From Torreya grandis (taxonomy: Eukaryota; Streptophyta; Pinopsida; Cupressales; Taxaceae), in the NCBI GenBank assembly GCA_037957365.1, contig JARHVA010000021.1, positions 1,059,001-1,123,000 on the forward strand: 64,000 nt of DNA, written 5' to 3'. Below the pieces are notes generated by a model. The model had not been told where the DNA came from. It searched no databases and saw only the letters and a program-made list of their open reading frames with translations. Each line of letters begins with the position of its first letter. Within the stretch, counting starts at the first letter, position 1. The position numbers were made by a program, and so were the translations under genes. Below, piece by piece: positions 58,352 to 64,000 of this stretch.

Positions 58352-58650
58352 GGATATACATATTCTAGAGTTTTGGCACGATAGACATTTTTATACCTTG
58401 GAAGAGCTAGGTTTGGATGCAGGTGATTGGGCCATTTTAGATCATGTAGGGTTGGGTCACATGGCCCATTTGGGATAGATCTTATATGATATCCACCTTC
58501 TTATAGCTCTATCCAAGAGGTAGAACATGGATGCATGCACTTTTTGGCTCCTTACGAGGGAGATGATAATCACATTAGAGGATGTGTATCAGATTTTTCT
58601 ACTTTTTATTAGAGGTGAGAGAGTTCACGTTGTTGGAGATGGTATCCCTG
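58352..58650 (+). pseudogene. Plant mobile domain (PMD, aminotransferase-like) pseudogene, 5' part
   Basis: One continuous plus frame reads DIHILEFWHDRHFYTLEELG, DWAILDHVGLGHMAHLG, stop, ILYDIHLLIALSKR, stop, NMDACTFWLLTREMIITLED and VYQIFLLFIRGERV. This follows the PMD fold seen in MAIN-like proteins and Mutator-type elements: '(R)W--ETHTFHL--GEMT-TL-DV--L-GL--(D/G)'. Both in-frame stops are TAG, and at least one (before NMDACTF) is where PMD proteins have Trp. The frame is broken at 58,650 by the copia insertion, and its continuation is at 62,627. The domain's role is not enzymatic as far as known; it is found in gene-silencing factors and transposons. Confidence 0.72.
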
Positions 58651-59230
58651 TGTCAGGATCTTGCTCCACCAATTAGAGCACATATGATTACCTCTTGTAT
58701 TAGCAACTAAACATGGAATTATACCAGAATGAATAAGTAACTAGAAATATGAAACAACACAGGATATGAGAGACAATACACAATTGTATTAATAATCACT
58801 CAAAAGAAAATACAATAAAGAAGATGCCACTTCTTCTTCCACCTCAAAGGCTTGCCACACCTCAAGACCTTCTTCCCTCTCTCTCACGGTCCCAACAATC
58901 AACTCCAATACAGAATTGATATTCACCTCCACCAGTTAGTAACATGTTGCCAATACACCAAGTACACAACCATACTCCAAGTAGATCTCCTACTCTCTGC
59001 TGCTACCTGCAAATCACTAGACCTTACTCACCATTGTAGATCTTCAAAGAATCCATGCACACATGCTAACCAAGATCATACATACACGAAGAACCCTTCT
59101 GATTCTTCAAACCAGCACCCACACTTGGTACTGTGGCACTAGGAGGAACACACCATTGCTCTCCTCTCTCTGAAGGAGCTTATTTTTTCTCTCTTACTCT
59201 CTAGTACTAGTTTACAATACAGCCCATGAG

Positions 59231-59241
59231 TCTATATATAG
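59231..59241 (-). promoter_or_regulatory. TATA box of the 3' LTR
   Basis: 'tctatatatag' is palindromic in part and conserved in position in the other LTR (62,270-62,281), with the shared text 'actcatgggctgtattgt' downstream in element direction. Confidence 0.55.
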
Positions 59242-59384
59242 ATCTCATGCTTACAATAATTAGACTATCTTAATTACAATAATTAGACACGCAACTCAAG
59301 ACTATAATTAGCCTTTAACATGCAAACTAACAATCCAAAAATAGACTCTTCAAAATCCGCATGCAAACTACATGCTCACACACA

Positions 59385-59500
59385 GGTTGCTGACATCGGC
59401 TCCTCCCTGACCGATGTCAGCCGACTTGTAACCGACGTTGGTTGCTTTTGCACTGCTATCTGACCGATGTCGGTTCATTAGACCGATGTTAGTTGCCCTG
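59385..59500. repeat. Palindrome cluster in the 3' LTR
   Basis: Copies include 'gctgacatcggc', 'accgatgtcagc', 'accgacgttggt', 'accgatgtcggt' and 'accgatgttagt', spaced about 10-30 bp; all are decayed forms of ACCGACGTCGGT. Confidence 0.8.
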
Positions 59501-59591
59501 CAACTCATTCTACAACTCTCTGCAACCTCCGCAACCTTCGTAACTCTTCCTTTTTGCATCCTGGTGAAGCTTTTAGCTCCACAACCTAACA

Positions 59592-59606
59592 ATCTCCCAC
59601 TTGGAG
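59592..59606 (-). other. Polypurine tract of the copia element
   Basis: In element direction 'ctccaagtgggagat' directly precedes TGTTAGG. AAGTGGGAGATTGTTAGG-type junctions are characteristic of plant copia elements. Confidence 0.85.
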
Positions 59607-59699
59607 ATAAATAGTTGCACCTGTACCTATACCTGTACACTATCTAATTTATTCCCTAGCTTGTATCCCTCTTCAAGATCAATCCTGAAGACCAACCAC

Positions 59700-60340
59700 C
59701 ACACATCATGTGATGCTACACCTGTCATCCAAGTAACTTGCCACATCCGAACCTACAAACTCATGTAGTGAAGACCTTGACCCTGCATAACAAGAATCCC
59801 TGCTGCTGATCCCTCTCAGATACCTGAGAATCCACTAAACTACCCTCCAGTACTCCTTCCCCGAATTGGCTCCAAACTTTTTGACAACTCCCACTACTTG
59901 GGAAAACTCAGGTCTACACTCGACCTCATGTGATTTTGAACACTGTTCTAAGCTCAGCTTGAACTATCCATCCCTTGGTGTGCTTTCTGATTCTACATCC
60001 TACATCTTGAACCCTGCCAACACTGTCTTCACATCAGCTCCCACTGGAGACAAAATCTCTATGTCTCTTATGCCAAAGAATTTTGATGCTCTAAATTCTT
60101 CATGACATGCCACTGAACTAACCTTACCTTTAGCTCAGCAAAGCCCTGTATGTACAAACCTACTAGCAAATCACCCACATACAATAACTAGATAATGTCG
60201 CAACTCATCATCCACCTGGTAAGATAAACACAATAGTTACACTGACATTGACTAAAGCCCTGCTTTGTCATCCACTTGTCAAAACCTGTACCACTATCCT
60301 GTAGCTTCCTCAAGACCATATACCTTTGCCTTCCATCTCA
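59700..60340 (-). pseudogene. Copia reverse transcriptase and RNase H remnants
   Basis: Minus-strand pieces in order: VYGLEEA near 60,325-60,305 (compare -LYGLKQAPR), FDKWMTKQGFSQCQCNYCVY at 60,224-60,283, and YVGDLLVGL near 60,170-60,145. The last stands in place of YVDDML-: one of the two catalytic Asp residues has changed to Gly. SDVASYLDDRCSIT near 59,745-59,700 corresponds to the RNase H start (-SDSDWA---DDRKSTTGY). Small frameshifts separate the pieces. The 79-codon plus frame at 59,866-60,105 is a shadow. Confidence 0.7.
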
Positions 60341-60654
60341 CGTATCCATCCACTCTCTTCTTTAACTTGGGAATCCATCCATCTTTTAGTGTTTTCTTCT
60401 AGCTGATAACTCCACCAACAAATACCTATTTGGTTCTTCTCCAAGGACTCACACTCCTCATCCATGCCAAGCTCCCACTATTTCTGGATTCTACCTGCAT
60501 TGCCTCTTCACATCTTCCTAGTTCTTGACCATTAATAAGCAATATAAAGAAGGTGAACAATGAATATGAGGTCCACTTACCCTTTTTGACCTCCATATGG
60601 GCATTTAAGACTCATTGATCGCTTGTTGTCCACCCACCATCTGTTCAAGTGACT

Positions 60655-60840
60655 GATCTCAGCCATCTCCCAGTCTGCATCCGATTAATGTCGGTTCCCT
60701 GCACTGACCCTGCTGTCGACGTCATTTCTCTGCCTGACACTGGTATCCCTTCTACCGATGTTGGTTCCTATCTGACTGACATCGGTCTTCCTATTGTCGA
60801 CGTCAATTACTGTCTAATCGATGTCGGTACCTGTGTTCAC
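60655..60840. repeat. Palindrome cluster inside the copia internal region
   Basis: At least seven degenerate copies of the motif: 'ccgattaatgtcggt', 'tgtcgacgtcat', 'accgatgttggt', 'actgacatcggt', 'tgtcgacgtcaa', 'atcgatgtcggt'. It sits where the integrase core and first part of RT should be, i.e. it marks a pol deletion or replacement. Confidence 0.8.
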
Positions 60841-61555
60841 CTGTGAGTGATGACTTTTTACCCATGAGCTCTCCATGGATCAAAACCCTGTTTAAATCAA
60901 CACAGCCCTGCTCAGAATAATTTAGTCCCCTCAGCTGATCTCTGTCCATCATCTCCTCCATGAGCACCAAGGCTTTCCAGTTCTTAAGTTTGTCAAAGAC
61001 ATCTGACTTTCGCTTAAGAACATGCATTCCCCTCCTACATATGTGACCAAGCCTACAAAGCCACATCTCTGCAATAGAAGGTGAATCAGTAATATAAGTA
61101 GATAGATAAAGGATACCTACTTTCTTACCACCATCTAATTCAAGTGCATACGTTGTGAGAGTTACTATGCATCTCCCATCACCCAACTTTCCTAAAGAAA
61201 TTAGACTCATCTCGAAGACTGGAACCTACATGACCTTCTTCAACACCTGTGTGTTATCTGTCTACAATTTCAGCTTCACTTCCCCTTCGTCAATAATTTG
61301 ACAAGGCTCACCAACCCCTAAATAAATCTCTCCAAAGTCTCCCAAGACATACCCATGAAAAGATGCTCTATTTCGGGCTGCATGGAAAGAAGCAAAAGAA
61401 TCTGTAAACAAAGATTTTACTTTAACCAAAGCAACCTGTGCAACATCACCTACAACATCTGCTTCTACACGCTGATCTTCTACCGACCAACAATTGTCCT
61501 TTACCTGCTCTTTCTTTCCATCAATCAGACCATTCATGCTATTTAGTTTCTCCAT
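60841..61555 (-). pseudogene. Copia protease-end and gag-pre-integrase remnant
   Basis: Upstream piece (61,555-61,262, 97 codons): LFTDSFASFHAARNRASFHG, then VLGDFGEIYLGVGEPCQII and EGEVKLKL. This is typical of the segment between the copia protease and integrase (F---NGS-V-MGN---C-I-GIG-V-LK). After a TAG the downstream piece (61,210-60,803, 135 codons) reads MSLISLGKLGDGRCIVTLTT, AEMWLCRLGHICRRGMHVLK, then DKL. This is the gag-pre-integrase signature (-LISLG-L-, -LWH-RLGH-S--G---L---) with His of WH changed to Cys. It then runs into non-pol sequence ending in the palindrome cluster. Confidence 0.75.
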
Positions 61556-61675
61556 TCATAGCTTACTTTCTTCTACCATTGCTATACTCCCACTCAATCT
61601 GAAACCCCTGTGAGTGACCTATAATCAACAAACACTAACCAGATCTGAACCACATGTTAGTCAACCCAACCAAAA

Positions 61676-61687
61676 GCTCTGATACCA
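61676..61687 (-). other. Primer binding site for initiator tRNA-Met
   Basis: In element direction TGGTATCAGAGC, two bases after the LTR end CCTGACA. This is the standard copia PBS complementary to the 3' end of tRNA-iMet. It shows the right-hand LTR is the 5' LTR. Confidence 0.92.
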
Positions 61688-62269
61688 ATTGTCAGGTCTT
61701 GCTCCACTAATTAGAGCATATATGATTACCTCTTGTATTAGCAACTAAACACAGAATTATACTAGAATGAATAAGTAACTAGAAATATTAAACAACACAA
61801 GATATGAGAGACAATACACAATTGTATTAATAATCACTCAGAAGAAAATACAATAAAAAATATGCCACTTCTTCTTCCACCTCAAAGGCTTGCCACACCT
61901 CAAGACCTTCTTCCCTCTCTCTCACGGTCCCAACAATCAACTCCAATACAGAATTGATGTTCATCTCCACCAGTTAGTAACACGCTGCCAGTACACCAAG
62001 TACACAACTGTACTCCAAGTAGATCTCCTGCTCTCTGCTGCTACCTGCAAATCACTAGACCTTACTCACCATTGTAGATCTCCAAAAGAAGCCATGCACA
62101 CCTGCTGACCAAGATCATACATACACGAAGAACCCTTCTGATTCTTCAAACCAGCACCCACACTTGGTACTGTGGCACTAGGAGGAACACACCATTGCTC
62201 TCCTCTCTCTGAAGGAGCTTATTTTTTCTCTCTTACTCTCTAGTACTAGTTTACAATACAGCCCATGAG

Positions 62270-62281
62270 TCTATATATAGA
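62270..62281 (-). promoter_or_regulatory. TATA box of the 5' LTR
   Basis: 'gtctatatatag' conserved between both LTRs of this element and present as 'tctatataatag' in the related LTR at 63,655. It would direct transcription leftward into the element. Confidence 0.6.
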
Positions 62282-62424
62282 TCTCATGCTTATAATAATT
62301 AGACTATCTTAATTACAATAATTAGACACGCAACTCAAGACTATAATTAGCCTTTAACATGTAAACTAATAGTCCAAAAATAGACTCTCCAGAATCTGCA
62401 TGCAAACTGCATGCTCACACACAG

Positions 62425-62530
62425 GTTACCAACGTTGGCTCCTCCTTGATCGATGTCAGCCGACTTGTAACCGATGTCAGTTGCTTCTGCATTGCTATCT
62501 GACCGATGTCGGTTGATCAGACTGATGTCA
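62425..62530. repeat. Palindrome cluster in the 5' LTR
   Basis: 'accaacgttggc', 'atcgatgtcagc', 'accgatgtcagt', 'accgatgtcggt', 'actgatgtcagt'; parallel to the cluster at 59,385-59,500. Confidence 0.8.
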
Positions 62531-62626
62531 GTTGCCCTGCAACTTATTTTGCAACTCTCTGCAACCTTCGTAACTCCTCCTGTTTGCATCCTGGTGAAGC
62601 TTTTAGCTCCACAACCTAACACCCTG

Positions 62627-63355
62627 GTTATATTTAGTGTTCTCACATATAATTTAGTGGCCATAGGGCTCCAAACATAGAGCTGATTAGTATGATTTAT
62701 TTGGACAACATTATCAGAGATGATGTTTCATGGCTGTGTAAGTTTATTTATGTTTTATCGATGTCATTCATAGTAGTAGAGGGTATCACAATGGGTATAT
62801 CATATCATATGTTCCATGTAGGTTGGAATATTAAGCTTAATCATAATATATATTCCTAGGGTCACAATTATTAGCCCACTTATATATGGATCTTTACATA
62901 TTTGCATTGAATAACCATAATGGAAGGATTGGAGTAGGGAATCTTTTGCATGTTTGGGCATATGGGAAAATTGTAGTGGTATGACAAGTTGGTAGACTCC
63001 TATTTGGGTGTTCCCATCCATAAATATTTGCAGATCAGTGGGTATTTCCCCATGTTAGACTACACACCATGATAGAATACTGTATTATTGTAGATAGGTT
63101 GACTTTAGATCAGATCATATAGCATTTATATAGGACATTCATTAGATCATAATATCATATGTACCATGTAGGTTGGCATATTAAGCTTGATTATAATATA
63201 TATTCCTAGGGTCACACTTTATTAGCCCACTTATATAGATATCTTTACATATTTGCATTGAATAACCATAGTGGAGGGATTAGGGTAGGGAATATTTTGC
63301 ATGTGTGGGCATATGAGCAAATTGTAGTGGCACGACCAGTTGGTAGACTCTTATT
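62627..63355 (+). pseudogene. PMD pseudogene, 3' part, with an internal duplication
   Basis: Continuation of 58,352-58,650 after the copia target duplication. Text includes DNIIRDDVSWLCKFIYVL, VVEGITMGI, then two copies of a unit. The second copy is best preserved: YS, stop, GHTLLAHLYRYLYIFAL, then GNILHVWAYEQIVVARPVG. PMD proteins have '-WG-A-LA-LYR-LC-A----------LLQ-WAWER----RP' here, so the stop replaces the conserved Trp. The units (about 62,803-63,008 and 63,160-63,355) are some 355 bp apart. The frame is cut off at 63,355 by another copia LTR. This gene is dead several times over. Confidence 0.7.
62803..63355 (+). repeat. Direct duplication of ~200 bp within the PMD pseudogene
   Basis: 'ccatgtaggttgg' starts both units; both contain 'atatatattcctagggtcac', 'ctttacatatttgcattgaa' and end 'agttggtagactc-tattt'. 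They differ by about one base in ten to fifteen, so the duplication is old. Confidence 0.88.
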
Positions 63356-64000
63356 TGTTAGGTTGTGGAGCTAAAAGCTTCACCCAGATGTAAACAGGGG
63401 AGGAGGTTGCTGAGTATCAGTCACCGGCGTCGACAGGCCACAACCAATGTCGATCAGGGATCAGTGCAAAGGCAACCAACATCGGTAGGATCAGCCAACA
63501 TCGGTCACCTCTAGTCAGACAGGGACTGACGTCGGTCGCCTGTGCGGTTCAAACTGCTTGTTGACAGACAGTCAGTTTGTTGAACTGAGAGTTTGCATGA
63601 TAAAGACTAGTTTGAGTCTTGAGCCGCAAGTCTAATCATTGTATGCATGTTTGATCTATATAATAGACTCATGGGTTGTATTGTTAAGTGTAGAACTTGG
63701 AGAGTTCTTCCCCTGGAAGAATCACAGGGGTTCTTCCAGGTATGTAAGAACAGGTTTGGTCTGCAGGGTGTTGCAAGATCATGGAGGAGATCTACATGTG
63801 ATAAGTAAGATTAGGTTGGTCTGCAGGGGTGTGTGTATGCGAGGGTCAAAAGTGGATCTGTGGGGGAGCAAGATCAAAGGTGACAGCAATACATCAAGGA
63901 GTAAGACCAGGAGAGATCTACTTGGAGTACCAGTTCATACTCAGTGTACTGGCAGTATTGGTACTGACTGGTTGAGGTGAACAACAGCTCTGTGTTTGAG
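63356..64000 (+). mobile_element. Copia LTR of the same family, plus strand, cut by the window end
   Basis: Starts TGTTAGGTTGTGGAGCTAAA as in the reverse complement of 62,621. The next part diverges but keeps 'agtctaatcattgt', TATA 'tctatataatag' near 63,655 and 'actcatgggttgtattgt'. The left flank is TTATT. Whether it is a solo LTR or a full element cannot be seen. The 113-codon plus frame at 63,639-63,980 has no recognised domain. Confidence 0.85.
63420..63545. repeat. Palindrome cluster in the terminal copia LTR
   Basis: 'accggcgtcgac', 'accaatgtcgat', 'accaacatcggt', 'gccaacatcggt', 'actgacgtcggt', with about 15-30 bp between copies. Confidence 0.8.

Larger units (their letters stand above)
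58651..59591 (-). repeat. 3' LTR of the copia element
   Basis: In element direction TGTTAGGTTGTGGAGCTAAA ... CTGACA. Very similar to 61,690-62,621, and includes decayed palindromes at 59,385-59,500. Plus-strand frames inside (58,852-59,142) recur in the other LTR and are not genes. Confidence 0.93.
58651..62621 (-). mobile_element. Non-autonomous Ty1/copia element, target duplication CCCTG
   Basis: Two LTRs (941 and 932 bp) flank a 2.1-kb internal region. CCCTG is repeated exactly at 58,646-58,650 and 62,622-62,626. In element direction it has LTR, AT, PBS TGGTATCAGAGC, remnants of gag-pre-integrase, a palindrome cluster, RT and RNase H remnants, a PPT (aagtgggagat) and the second LTR. Gag and the integrase core are missing, so it needed help from another element. 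It interrupts the PMD pseudogene, so it is younger than that. Confidence 0.93.
61690..62621 (-). repeat. 5' LTR of the copia element
   Basis: 932 bp; partner of 58,651-59,591 with scattered substitutions and a few small indels. Decayed palindromes at 62,425-62,530. TATA box at 62,270-62,281. Confidence 0.93.

Noticed and set aside
58852..59142. 96-codon plus-strand frame repeated at 61,890-62,108
   Set aside because: Both copies lie in the two LTRs at the same position, so repetition reflects the LTR and not a protein family. It is also antisense to the LTR's own direction.
59866..60105. 79-codon plus-strand frame in the copia internal region
   Set aside because: Coding remains are on the minus strand, and this frame has no domain.
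1..64000. Host genes, tRNA, rRNA, telomeric or plastid DNA
   Set aside because: No cloverleaf, rRNA core, telomere repeat or organellar gene was recognised on reading both strands; all coding traces fit mobile elements or PMD-type sequence.

Overview
The window looks like intergenic DNA from a very large, repeat-dominated plant genome, most likely a gymnosperm and probably a conifer. It is AT-rich. I see no intact host gene, tRNA, rRNA or CRISPR array. Almost everything recognisable is a transposable element or its decayed remains: Ty3/gypsy and Ty1/copia LTR elements, a LINE remnant, a GIY-YIG Penelope-like element, a plant-mobile-domain (PMD) pseudogene and a large inverted-repeat DNA element. 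GIY-YIG Penelope elements ('Dryads') are known from conifers, which is the main basis for the organism call.

Layout. 1-8.5 kb: LINE remnant, short tandem repeats, and a nearly perfect inverted duplication (6.1-7.2 kb) next to a fragment of an unidentified coding sequence. 8.6-33.3 kb: a composite element with long inverted arms, each carrying an array of ~556-bp units (5 left, 6 right, opposite orientation). Between the arms are three decayed tandem copies of a transposase-like gene. The third copy is split by an 1.2-kb solo LTR (target duplication GAATG), which is itself split by a 10.2-kb gypsy-type element that has two full LTRs and gag but no visible pol (a TR-GAG-like element). 33.3-36.9 kb: decayed unidentified sequence related to 7.2-7.5 kb. 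36.9-40.4 kb: Penelope-like element on the minus strand, flanked by direct repeats. 40.4-45.4 kb: AT-rich DNA with a copia solo LTR (target duplication CCCTA). 45.4-56.1 kb: gypsy fragments in both orientations (LTR + PBS + gag on plus; gag-protease on minus; integrase C-terminus on minus). 57.1-64 kb: a PMD pseudogene broken by a nearly complete non-autonomous copia element (target duplication CCCTG), then by another copia LTR that runs off the window.

Two signals cut across families. First, a short CpG-rich palindrome, CCGACGTCGG with decayed variants, occurs in clusters in the LTRs and internal DNA of both a gypsy-type and a copia-type family. Second, a short block able to form a hairpin (CTACAT...ATGTAG) recurs in three otherwise different repeats. 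The most novel-looking object is the 8.6-33.3 kb inverted-arm element with its tandem transposase-like genes. Nothing here is likely to act as a functioning pathway; the relationships between features are nesting and relative age. All comparisons were made by eye, so identities and boundaries are approximate unless a target-site duplication fixes them.
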